A DNA stretch of 64,000 nucleotides from Malachius bipustulatus (taxonomy: Eukaryota > Arthropoda > Insecta > Coleoptera > Melyridae): the NCBI GenBank assembly GCA_910589415.1, contig OU342630.1, positions 71,978,186-72,042,185 on the forward strand, written 5' to 3'. The position numbers and the translations under genes were made by a program. Below are positions 56,701 through 57,171 of this stretch, piece by piece. How positions within the stretch are numbered: position 1 is the stretch's first letter; every line of letters starts with the position of its first letter. Below the pieces are notes generated by a model. It searched no databases, was not told where the DNA came from, and saw only the letters and a program-made list of their open reading frames with translations.

Positions 56701-57148
56701 GTTCCTAAAGCAACTTATGAAAACAAAATGTTACTGTGTGTTGCTTTGGTGGATTTTTGCGACCAAACTCTAGCGCAGTTGAAAATCGCTAGTGCGCGCC
56801 TAGCCTAACACTGATTTATTCTTTGCAAGGGTCTACAGGTAGCTAAGAAAAAATTAAGAATACTCTGAATTATCCATAATAAATCATTTCGAATAGTTCG
56901 AATAGCATATACCTAATTGCATTTAAATATTTCAGGTTATGGATTTGGTAAACTCGTTAAAGCGTTTGATGCTTCCCTCGGAAAATGAGCAAACCATTCA
57001 GGATTCTGGAAACCAGTCTGTAAATCAAAATACAGTCGAGGGAATTGAAGAGACCCTCGGGAATGAACCACCGCCAAACTACGAAGATGTTGTTGATCAA
57101 GCTGGAAGTGAACAATATACTCGAACCCTGATGGCAGATGAAGTTTAG
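8641..57148 (+). CDS. BBS4: BBS4, BBSome TPR subunit, 3' half (five exons)
   Basis: Exons 8641-8794, 17075-17197, 28001-28172, 47727-47929 and 56936-57148 join in consistent phases (2, 0, 0, 1, 0 at their starts) into 287 residues plus a stop. The translation follows vertebrate BBS4 in order: GLLFLKVGRSQLAFERLGSA, LWNNIGICFHSKQKYIA, WKVLFNLGLVHLS, then LGCALLELQDPENALRAM. This covers the second half of the TPR superhelix and a short non-TPR C-terminus. BBS4 is a structural subunit of the BBSome, the coat-like complex that moves membrane proteins in and out of cilia; in insects, cilia occur on sensory neurons and sperm. The N-terminal TPR exons are not recognisable here and are probably upstream of base 1. 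Introns of 8.3, 10.8, 19.6 and 9.0 kb are filled with transposon debris, and one holds a nested gene. Confidence 0.9.
9331..9620. repeat. dispersed repeat, copy 1 (second copy 29631-29925)
   Basis: About 290 bases are shared in the same orientation with 29631-29925, including GCCAGACTTTCGT, ATGTCCCCAA, TATGAAGTTT.GATCATCGTG, CTTTGGCAG.TAACAGCTGAA and GACATGGGTC.TTGGAG. Both copies end in a short TACAGGGTG/TACAAGGT-like segment. No coding capacity. Confidence 0.65.
9621..10065. other. BBS4 intron sequence, no gene seen
   Basis: AT-rich spacer between the repeat at 9331-9620 and the 3' end of the nested minus-strand gene. I see nothing in it. Confidence 0.5.
10066..10071 (-). terminator. polyadenylation signal of the nested gene
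   Basis: AATAAA on the minus strand, about 70 bases after the stop codon at 10139. The spacing is normal for a compact insect 3' untranslated region. Confidence 0.6.
10139..12239 (-). CDS. nested two-exon gene, 392-residue protein of unknown family
   Basis: Exon 12239-12195 encodes MSANASNSDLQLTDD. Exon 11272-10139 continues in phase with GSSHLDLQKIFPKSFLEKL. The intron of 922 bases has donor GTGAGT and acceptor CATATTTTCCAG. A further acceptor (CTGTTACAG) about 13 bases upstream of the ATG suggests a 5' non-coding exon. The long exon has no stop over 377 codons, far beyond chance in this AT-rich DNA. The protein has an N-terminal basic helical part (ERLEKKRNR), then a Cys-containing region. 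An acidic Ser/Asp tract follows at about residues 160-177 (SSSESDDSSDESDSDS). The C-terminal half is hydrophobic and probably globular, with KVNCAVNCQVDVLIFLSQGE and VPVVSIIPLYILRYF. There is no signal peptide or clear membrane helix, and I recognise no family. It lies wholly inside the first visible BBS4 intron, antisense to BBS4, and its codons are more AT-rich. A viral or transposon origin cannot be excluded. Confidence 0.7.
11438..12172. mobile_element. foldback element filling the intron of the nested gene
   Basis: Arms of about 190 bases are inverted copies, starting AGGGTGTTCCAATAAGAGCG and ending CGCTCTTATTGACACACCCT. Each contains TTTGACAGTCATAATGTCAC and GTTAGTAAACATGGAGCATT in the proper orientation. 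The element occupies 735 of the 922 intron bases and stops only 22 bases from the splice donor at 12194. A smaller inverted-repeat element is nested within it. Confidence 0.8.
11813..11983. mobile_element. small nested inverted-repeat element
   Basis: Inside the larger foldback element, CCGTATTCATCA and TGATGAATACGG mark inverted ends. They flank paired ATATAACCCC.GGGGTTATAT segments (about 11835-11855 and 11938-11958), each of which is itself palindromic. Confidence 0.6.
12893..13672. mobile_element. foldback element of the TTCCGG family
   Basis: Arms of about 180 bases are inverted copies: GGGTGATTGATTGAAACGCC at the left, and at the right GGC.TTTCAATCAATCAACC. Both carry GAACGGTAACGATCTGA, CGTCGAATGAAAATATTTTC and a TTCCGGAAAT element. 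There is no transposase. Related pieces are at 6637, 25290 and 26350. Confidence 0.75.
13706..14276. repeat. repeat fragment, inverted relative of 6437-6640
   Basis: Starts near ATACAGGGTGGAGAAG. The part at 13830-13910 (AAGTGAAAATCGCAATAACC and TTGAAACCGGCTAAAGATAG) resembles, inverted, the dispersed repeat at 6437-6640. The minus-strand frame at 13933-14226 lies in AT-rich flank and is not supported as a gene. Confidence 0.4.
14277..14547. mobile_element. small MITE with 25-base terminal inverted repeats
   Basis: The ends are inverted copies: CAGCCACGCTTTCGGCCAGG at the left, CCTGGCCGAAAGCGTGTGGC at the right. The 220-base interior is extremely AT-rich and non-coding. Confidence 0.7.
14661..14880. 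repeat. dispersed repeat, copy of the 6437-6640 family
   Basis: Shares AAGTTAAGA.AGGGA.A.GT, TTTATAGCTCA.AAACTACTC and the following block, in the same orientation as 6437-6640. It begins next to a CACCCTGTA end and finishes at TACAGAGTGTCC. Confidence 0.5.
15258..15818. mobile_element. TACAGGGTGATCCCGAAATG MITE, copy 1
   Basis: The ends are TACAGGGTGATCCCGAAATG and CATTTCGGAATCACTCTGTA, flanked by TA. The interior shares TTAAGAAGATA, AAAGTCACAACA.TGCACT and ACGAAGCCGAGGAA with the copy at 54337-54953. It has no transposase, so it depends on another element. The right end has decayed (ACTCTGTA instead of ACCCTGTA). Confidence 0.85.
15878..16017. repeat. long near-perfect hairpin
   Basis: Arms of about 60 bases are inverted copies (left TTATTTTGTTTGAACCGACG, GCCTTAGACCGAAA; right TTTCGGTCTAAGGGGCCACG, GTTCAAACAAAATAA) around a short T-rich loop. 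A transcript through it would fold into a long hairpin. Confidence 0.8.
16018..17074. other. BBS4 intron sequence, no gene seen
   Basis: Unique-looking AT-rich intron with a few repeated words (CCAAAACAAAC, GATGGCGATGGCCGATG near 16520-16735). No coherent reading frame. Confidence 0.5.
17075..17197 (+). CDS. BBS4: BBS4 exon b (TPR)
   Basis: Acceptor TTGTAATTTTCAG, donor GTAAGT, 41 whole codons (phase 0 to 0). It encodes HDVALSKYKIAVQSQPDSVA then LWNNIGICFHSKQKYIA, which aligns with the vertebrate DVALTKYR...LWNNIGMCFFGKKKYVA. This is the most strongly conserved stretch and fixes the identity of the gene. Confidence 0.92.
17198..18672. other. BBS4 intron sequence, no gene seen
   Basis: AT-rich intron with no supported frame. 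Short hydrophobic frames here (for example 17745-17954) have no homology I recognise and show the base composition of the flank. Confidence 0.5.
18673..19287. mobile_element. foldback element TACAGGGTGTTTC
   Basis: Begins TACAGGGTGTTTCTTAAT and ends ATTAAGAAACATCCTGTA. The arms of about 170 bases share, inverted, AAGCTTCAGG.TCTGATTTC, GAACATATGTCCGTAA-like and ACGGGGTGTTGAATTTT segments. The interior is non-coding. Confidence 0.75.
19328..20095. mobile_element. foldback element with about 300-base arms
   Basis: Left arm 19328-19640, right arm about 19793-20095, inverted copies from CAACATGCATCGAAAAGTTC inward. Shared blocks include TTGAAAAATTCTTCAATCCA, AGTGGCGGAG, GCCACTGACTT and CGTTTTGTTTACAGGAGAAA. 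The left arm holds a 16-base poly-C run. The short frames across it are by-products of the repeat. Confidence 0.75.
19578..19593. repeat. poly-C run (16 C)
   Basis: Sixteen consecutive C residues in the left arm of the foldback element. The matching position of the right arm has only a short C/T-rich sequence (ACACCTCG when inverted), so the run has expanded in one arm only, or the assembly is imprecise there. Confidence 0.9.
20118..20936. mobile_element. composite foldback element
   Basis: A TACAGGGTGTCCCAATATTC end lies at 20118. The arms 20501-20630 and 20812-20936 are inverted copies: AAATCTGTATCTTTCCGAGG at the left, CCTCGGAAAGATACAGATTT at the right. Both include ATAAAATAAATTAGTCGATG and GTCAGGTGATTATTTGATCT. 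The centre (20640-20760) has CGCCGGTTTGGACC-like unique sequence. Confidence 0.65.
20937..22116. other. BBS4 intron sequence, no gene seen
   Basis: AT-rich intron. The part at 21300-21550 has somewhat higher GC content (GTTGGTCGATGGTG, GCGAGCTGGCCTCG) but no open frame, and may be an old repeat. Confidence 0.45.
22117..22226. repeat. short hairpin
   Basis: TAGTCTTTATTGTATAA and GAGCTTTCGAGAATCAAT at the left pair with ATTGATTCTCGAAAGCTC and TACAATAAAGATTATAGACTA at the right, around an AT-rich loop. The ends TAGTCTTTA/TAAAGATTATAGACTA suggest a mini-MITE. Confidence 0.7.
22235..24030 (-). pseudogene. RTE-type LINE endonuclease fragment (craniofacial-development-protein-2-like)
   Basis: Read on the minus strand, several frames together carry the apurinic-endonuclease domain of an RTE/BovB-like non-LTR element. 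In order: an IMLIKLNDQQIDVSLV then MYALTSES strand (about 23140-22980); ADELGEFYADVEK; EVKIYMGHWNAEIG (about 22870); EFCQENNLVNNTCFK; PYRRLYRWKSPQ; RNQIDYI; YPGCDINSDHNSVVI (about 22600); and finally KKPWMNEEILVL (about 22280). NQIDYI and SDHN are diagnostic of this nuclease fold. Stops and frameshifts interrupt it, and the reverse transcriptase that should follow is absent, so it is a dead, 3'-truncated copy. Upstream sequence to about 24030 is GC-richer and probably the element's 5' part. Confidence 0.75.
24031..25285. other. BBS4 intron sequence, weak repeats only
   Basis: No gene seen. The word GGTCGC.CACGACCA occurs at 24391 and 24733 in the same orientation, and AAAGTAAACTTT-like words recur near 25000 and 25090. 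This suggests decayed small repeats. Confidence 0.4.
25286..25400. repeat. fragment of the TTCCGG element family
   Basis: Begins TACAGAGTGTAACATTTAA and contains ATAACCGGAAGTGGCGAAGG, matching the end architecture of the elements at 6637, 12893 and 26350. Only one end is recognisable. Confidence 0.4.
26350..26520. repeat. fragment of the TTCCGG element family
   Basis: Inverted relative of 6637-6832: CACTTCCACAAATACCGGAA, then AATTTCGTTATTTATTTTAG, then GGACACCTGTATA. The 100-residue minus-strand frame across it is a by-product. Confidence 0.5.
26540..27002. mobile_element. inverted-repeat element with GCTCAATTGGGCG motif
   Basis: The ends are inverted: TTTAAATGGGCAATACCGAG at the left, CTCGTTATTGCCGTTTCAAA at the right. 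It carries CAGCTCAATTGGGCGAAAAA and CAGTGTTGCCGGATTTATTT, both also present in the foldback element at 42517-43295 (CAATTGGGCGAAGGAATTTC, CTGGCAACACTGC inverted). Confidence 0.55.
27063..27915. mobile_element. foldback element carrying a SINE insertion
   Basis: The arms of about 190 bases are inverted copies: AAGGTGTTCCAACGAAAACG, GCAGGCCTAATAACTTG and TCTAGGGGGACATGCTTGGG at the left; at the right (inverted) AGGTTGGCCCAAAGGAAACT and GAGGGGGACATATTATTTGG. A tRNA-derived SINE lies between them at about 27331-27449. The frames at 26996-27310 and 27511-27846 are spread over the two arms and are not genes. Confidence 0.75.
27331..27449 (-). mobile_element. tRNA-derived SINE, copy 1
   Basis: On the minus strand: GGGAGCTCGACGAGGTAGAA (A-box-like), then GAGTTCGATTCCCAGTCCCG (B box GTTCGATTCC), then a body with TTTGTGTCGTCTATTCTACT. 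The B box and body are shared with the second copy at 46362-46476. It is a degenerate tRNA head with pol III promoter boxes, not a functional tRNA gene. Confidence 0.7.
28001..28172 (+). CDS. BBS4: BBS4 exon c (TPR)
   Basis: Acceptor CACTTTGTTAG, donor GTAAGT, phase 0 to 1. It encodes [20 protein letters not shown] then NLGLVHLSTFQPASAFNFAC, aligning with [27 protein letters not shown] of vertebrate BBS4. It ends LRPEAPQFFCLLG with a codon split to the next exon. Confidence 0.92.
28173..28718. other. BBS4 intron sequence, no gene seen
   Basis: AT-rich intron with no supported frame. The frame at 28540-28737 is not conserved in any way I can see. Confidence 0.5.
28719..28808. repeat. 90-base hairpin
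   Basis: GATTATGGCCATTATTCACT and TGATGACGACGATGCCAC pair with GTGGCATTATCATCATCTCG and TGAATAATGGCTTCATAATC around a loop of about 10 bases. A relative without the hairpin shape appears near 31840-31910 (TTATTCACGAGGACGAATCT, GCCATTATCCGCGAGATGAA). Confidence 0.75.
29631..29925. repeat. dispersed repeat, copy 2 (see 9331-9620)
   Basis: Same orientation as copy 1 over about 290 bases, with many substitutions and small gaps. The two copies lie 20 kb apart in two different BBS4 introns. Confidence 0.65.
29926..32500. other. BBS4 intron sequence, no gene supported
   Basis: Mostly AT-rich unique sequence. A strong pyrimidine tract ending TTTTCATCAG at about 30290 precedes a GC-richer 200 bases (CTTGCCGCCACGACCTCCG) and could mimic an acceptor, but no donor or conserved peptide supports an exon. 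TTTCTCTACG recurs near 30396 and 31914. Confidence 0.4.
32501..33704. other. mixed GC-richer intron DNA, no gene supported
   Basis: Pieces of higher GC (near 32500-32590, 32930-33140 and 33240-33560) with no long frame on either strand. They may be remains of the retroelement whose promoter-like region is at 34200-34460, but I cannot show repeated ends. Confidence 0.3.
33705..34200 (-). CDS. candidate two-exon gene or retroelement gag-like leader protein
   Basis: Exon 34200-33924 starts MSKRQLRNQAIASSMPVPVL and contains a basic nuclear-localisation-type patch (LPKKRRRTLQKADR), then a Ser/Pro-rich part. Donor ACAG|GTGAAA, acceptor CTTTTGTCACAG, then exon 33826-33705 continuing in phase to a TAA; about 132 residues in all. 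A TATA box lies 244 bases upstream of the ATG. No domain is recognised and the second exon is AT-rich and plain, so the splicing is uncertain. If exon 1 is not spliced, the frame ends at 33892. It could be a captured or decayed retroelement product rather than a host gene. Confidence 0.3.
34260..34400 (-). repeat. three degenerate tandem units in the leader
   Basis: CCGGTTCACGAAGCCACAGA, CCGGTTCGGTAGCCACAGAT and CCGGTTCTCGAAGCCAACAG occur at roughly 55-base steps between the TATA box and the ATG of the candidate gene. Confidence 0.6.
34444..34451 (-). promoter_or_regulatory. TATA box of the minus-strand candidate
   Basis: CTATATAAGACC on the minus strand, with an initiator-like TTCAGATG about 27-30 bases downstream (near 34420). 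The spacing is standard for a TATA/Inr core promoter, as in LTRs of insect retroelements or strongly expressed genes. Confidence 0.45.
34460..35683. other. BBS4 intron sequence; decayed repeat at 35400-35660
   Basis: No gene seen. At 35440-35650 related words (AAAACTCGATTTTTGCAAAA, TGCAATATCCGGTTAG, GTAAGATCCGGTTAG, GAGCTCGAAAATTCTATTTT) recur, indicating a degenerate tandem or inverted repeat. Confidence 0.4.
35684..36774. mobile_element. large foldback element, about 1.1 kb
   Basis: The two arms of more than 400 bases each are inverted copies, from TACAGAGTGTATCTAAAGTG to the ending TTAGATATTGTATACCCTGTA. Shared blocks include AGGGGATGATTGATGAGATC, GTCCTAAGAGGCTCAACTT, GCAGTGGCGTTCGTGCAAGT and CCGATGCAAGGTTTTCTGAT. 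The central spacer is about 230 bases. No transposase frame is present; short frames at 35826-36038 and 36456-36638 are the same arm read twice. Confidence 0.85.
37186..37809 (-). pseudogene. mariner-like element remnant with terminal repeats
   Basis: The ends are inverted: AAGGTGGCGCAAAGGTTGTC at the left, GTACTTTTGCGCCACCT at the right. On the minus strand, around 37446-37300, the frame reads ILEVIRDNINQEYVNLLPEV, then MENAINRARMVTNSGGGHLA. This is the C-terminal part of transposases of the Tc1/mariner-like type seen in insects. Upstream the frame is broken and the catalytic core is missing. It is therefore an internally deleted, inactive element. Confidence 0.6.
37976..38549. mobile_element. 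MITE ending ATACATCCGCGGCTCCT
   Basis: The ends TATACATCCGCGGCTCCTAA and GTAGGAGCCGCGGATGTATA are inverted copies, and a looser match (AGGGGTG...) continues inward. The interior of about 500 bases is non-coding and moderately GC-rich. Confidence 0.7.
38672..38715. repeat. short hairpin CAATGACGTCTAAA
   Basis: CAATGACGTCTAAA and TTTAGACGTCATTG are exact inverted copies around a 16-base AT loop. GGGAGAA words also lie outside both ends. Confidence 0.75.
39810..41230. mobile_element. TGACGT-rich foldback element A
   Basis: The left end (CCCCAAGTAGCAAAGTCACG, 39810-39945) and right end (CGTGACTCTGCTGCCTGGG, 41095-41229) are diverged inverted copies over about 130 bases, sharing ATAATAACGTCA/TCACGT and GACGT.G.TCTAACG blocks. 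The interior includes an AT-rich block and the left arm of element B. It also contains a TACACGGTGGGTCATT...GACACCCTGAAATT fragment (about 40208-40400). Confidence 0.55.
40894..41549. mobile_element. TGACGT-rich foldback element B
   Basis: The arms (40894-41035 and 41405-41549) are inverted copies over about 145 bases. They start CCCAGCAGCAGAGTCATGTC and end GACGTGACATTGCTGCCTGG. Shared inner words include ATGACGTGATTAT, GTCATCATGA and TTTAAGACGT-like. At least a dozen GACGT or ACGTC cores lie within the element. It overlaps element A in a staggered, non-nested way. Confidence 0.7.
41550..42516. other. BBS4 intron sequence, no gene seen
   Basis: AT-rich intron with no supported frame or clear repeat. 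Confidence 0.45.
42517..43295. mobile_element. foldback element with CAATTGGGCG motifs and nested hairpin
   Basis: The ends are inverted relatives of each other: CTCAATTGGGCG twice at the left (about 42534 and 42594), CGCCCAATT twice at the right (about 43217 and 43262). GTTGCCAGATTT / AAATCTGGCAAC are at the inner edges. It is related to the element at 26540-27002. A hairpin at 42911-43001 (CACCGGTAAGCCAGGTCTTT and AAAGACCTGACTTACCGATG) is nested in the centre. Confidence 0.65.
42911..43001. repeat. nested hairpin / mini-MITE
   Basis: GCACTAAAACTCACCGGTAA, then CCAGGTCTTTGGTCAGG, pair with CCTGACCAAAGACCTGACTT and ACCGATGACGCTAAAGTGC around a T-rich loop. Confidence 0.75.
43758..44565. mobile_element. 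element inserted in the left half of the 2-kb inverted repeat
   Basis: The ends are inverted: GTACACTGAGAGTTGTCTGT at the left, ACAACTCTCAGTGGACAGCG then TGTAC at the right. It breaks the symmetry of the surrounding inverted repeat. It contains a 92-codon frame at 44103-44381 (MSNLISRMPKNLFPCFAWE) with a donor-like AGCAG|GTAGGT at about 44268. I do not recognise that peptide and do not call it a gene. Confidence 0.55.
44564..44944. repeat. 381-base near-perfect palindrome
   Basis: Arms of about 183 bases pair almost base for base: ACGTTTTTCGACATTCTAAC at the left end, GTTAGAATGTCGAAAAACGT at the right. Both include GCGTCGGGGACGAAATCACA and TCTCGCAGAAAAAAATTGTA in proper orientation. The loop is about 14 bases (AATTTTTAAGTGTG). 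Confidence 0.88.
45122..45346 (+). pseudogene. tyrosine-recombinase-like (Crypton-type) N-terminal fragment, frameshifted
   Basis: The frame starts MDEFDCSMNNNSDCCEKSFS and continues LTPPELIKLAEEASAKLLPS, then KSQKVYENAYSRLMQWNAKK. This looks like the start of the core-binding (SAM-like) domain of tyrosine recombinases common in insect genomes (pattern LLP.KS...YE.AY..F..W). After NAKK the frame hits a stop, but the +1 frame continues SSSFSETVLLAYF, the expected next block, so a one-base change broke it. The catalytic domain is absent. It probably belongs to a mobile element; identity with Cryptons is inference from the N-terminal pattern only. Confidence 0.55.
45427..45498 (+). other. second, arm-borne copy of the recombinase N-terminus
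   Basis: In the outer right arm, ATG at 45427 opens MSEFINMDSDCYENSLNNCH then LDNK, with a donor-like AAG|GTAACT. It resembles the start of the frame at 45122 (M.EF...N.SDC.E.S). The left arm carries the same sequence inverted (ATG at 43576 on the minus strand). It suggests the inverted repeat was built from duplicated 5' coding sequence. It is not an intact gene. Confidence 0.35.
45819..46574. mobile_element. TACAGGGTG foldback element with SINE inside
   Basis: The ends TACAGGGTGAATCTTTAATA and ATACACCCTGTA are inverted. The inner arm sequences (TTGCGAAAAAATTTAAAGGC, AGATTCTTTGGTGAAAA; inverted at the right) also match. A tRNA-derived SINE lies near the right end at 46362-46476. Confidence 0.65.
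46362..46476 (+). mobile_element. tRNA-derived SINE, copy 2
   Basis: GCGTTAGCTCAGCGAGTTAG (A box TTAGCTCAGCGAG at 46372) and TGGGTTCAAATTCCAC (B box) are spaced as in a tRNA. The body TTGTGTTTGTCTATAACTAC matches that of copy 1. Anticodon and acceptor stems are too degraded for a tRNA gene. The pol III promoter looks intact. Confidence 0.75.
46577..47726. other. BBS4 intron sequence, no gene seen
   Basis: Moderate GC patches (46600-46680, 46800-46930) without a long frame. CTGCTGGCAGC and GCTGCCAGCTGC near 46820 and 46880 form a loose inverted pair. A CACCCTGTA end at about 47564 marks another decayed element. Confidence 0.4.
47727..47929 (+). CDS. BBS4: BBS4 exon d (TPR)
   Basis: Acceptor TTTTGTCCAG, donor GTGAGT. 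Two bases finish the split codon, then 67 codons follow. It reads CALLELQDPENALRAMRQAV then LISPEDPQAVANAALCSFRL, matching VALTNLEDTENAKRAYAEAV..NPLVNLNYAVLLY of vertebrate BBS4, the last complete TPR. It continues into LLQHFDSLIEEGQEGLIRPE. Codon choice is GC-rich. Confidence 0.9.
48024..48150. repeat. dispersed repeat (pair with 52681-52770)
   Basis: TACACAGGTTGTCC, then ATCTCGTAAACGCGTGAGA and GTCGATTAAATTAGAGAA. The same order occurs at 52681-52770 (TACAGGATGCACC, ATCTCGTAAACGCTAAGAGA, GTCGGTTAAATTAGAGAA). No coding capacity. Confidence 0.5.
48151..49998. other. BBS4 intron sequence, no gene seen
   Basis: Unique AT-rich intron with no frame longer than expected by chance. GGTTAAATTAGCAGA near 49466 resembles the 48024 repeat family. 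Confidence 0.45.
49999..50817. mobile_element. foldback element ending CACTTAGATTATGTAATATT
   Basis: The ends CACTTAGATTATGTAATATT and AATATTACATAATCTAAGTG are exact inverted copies. TTTTTTGGGGATTTAGG / CCTAAATCCCCAAAAAA continue them. It includes one GGGGCCGATCGGTCCCTTGT segment (50341) and a smaller inverted pair at 50609-50715 (AACTTCGCATAGTATGTG and CACATACTGTGCGAAAGTT). Confidence 0.75.
50841..51389. repeat. 549-base near-perfect palindrome
   Basis: Arms of about 260 bases are inverted copies from GTTAAATGTTCTTCTTCGTT inward. They include AACGTTTCGGGACCGATTGG, TCCCTTGTTCACTCATAAAT and TTTTGATCTTGATTCTGACA, closing on a loop near TGTGTTGCTTTTGTTTATTA. The segment CGTTTCGGG.CCGAT.GGTCCC occurs a third time at 50335-50370 in the neighbouring element. 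Confidence 0.85.
51390..52680. other. intron sequence with repeat fragments
   Basis: No gene seen. 51530-51620 (GTAGTGTTTTATTTATCATC, GAGATTCTATGAAGTAAGGG, TTGAAAACATGAATTT) is a copy, in inverted orientation, of the left flank of the element at 4803-5661 (about 4760-4830). TCAGTGATTGCATC.GGGA recurs at 51822 and 51902. Confidence 0.45.
52681..52770. repeat. dispersed repeat (pair with 48024-48150)
   Basis: Second copy of the ATCTCGTAAACGC repeat, beginning TACAGGATGCACC. Same orientation as the first. Confidence 0.5.
52771..54336. other. intron sequence; two-unit tandem repeat at 53801-53860
   Basis: GATAGTTTCTATGGTAAATT then GTTACAATGG, and GACAGTTTCCATGGTAAATT then GTTTCAATGC, form two 30-base units in tandem. 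CCTGAAATATCCTGAAAAAA near 53340 echoes 48108. No gene is supported. Confidence 0.45.
54337..54953. mobile_element. TACAGGGTGATCCCGAAATG MITE, copy 2
   Basis: Well-kept copy: TACAGGGTGATCCCGAAATG then GCGGACACGG at the left, CCGTGTCCGCCATTTCGGGA then TCACCCTGTA at the right, about 30 matching inverted bases with TA at the flanks. It lies in the same orientation as the copy at 15258-15818. The frames at 54424-54651 and 54621-54806 lie within it and are not genes. Confidence 0.88.
54954..55897. other. intron sequence, no gene seen
   Basis: AT-rich intron. The 98-residue minus-strand frame at 55620-55916 runs into the next element and shows no recognisable domain. Confidence 0.45.
55898..56805. 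mobile_element. MITE ending GGCTAGGCACGCACT, possibly Harbinger-like
   Basis: The inverted ends are GGCTAGGCACGCACTGCAAC and GCTAGTGCGCGCCTAGCC. A second inverted pair (GGTATCCACCAAAGCAACAA and GTTGCTTTGGTGGATTTTTG) lies further in. Ends rich in CG and CACGCACT are seen in PIF/Harbinger MITEs of insects, but this assignment is inference. The 124-residue minus-strand frame (55939-56313) lies entirely within it and has no known domain. It stops 130 bases before the last BBS4 exon. Confidence 0.6.
56936..57148 (+). CDS. BBS4: BBS4 terminal exon
   Basis: Acceptor AAATATTTCAG, phase 0, 70 codons and TAG. It begins VMDLVNSLKRLMLPSENEQ, which fits the position of EMVEMAQKLGAALQ after the last TPR of vertebrate BBS4. 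The rest is acidic and polar (NQNTVEGIEETLGNEPPPNY) and probably disordered. Such tails are poorly conserved and shorter here than in vertebrates. An isolated start at 56939 is possible but unneeded. Confidence 0.78.
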   Translation, partial: VMDLVNSLKRLMLPSENEQTIQDSGNQSVNQNTVEGIEETLGNEPPPNYEDVVDQAGSEQYTRTLMADEV

Positions 57149-57165
57149 GCATGGATTAATTAAGA

Positions 57166-57171
57166 AATAAA
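57166..57171 (+). terminator. polyadenylation signal of BBS4
   Basis: AATAAA 18 bases after the BBS4 stop codon. This would give a very short 3' untranslated region unless later signals are used. Confidence 0.5.
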
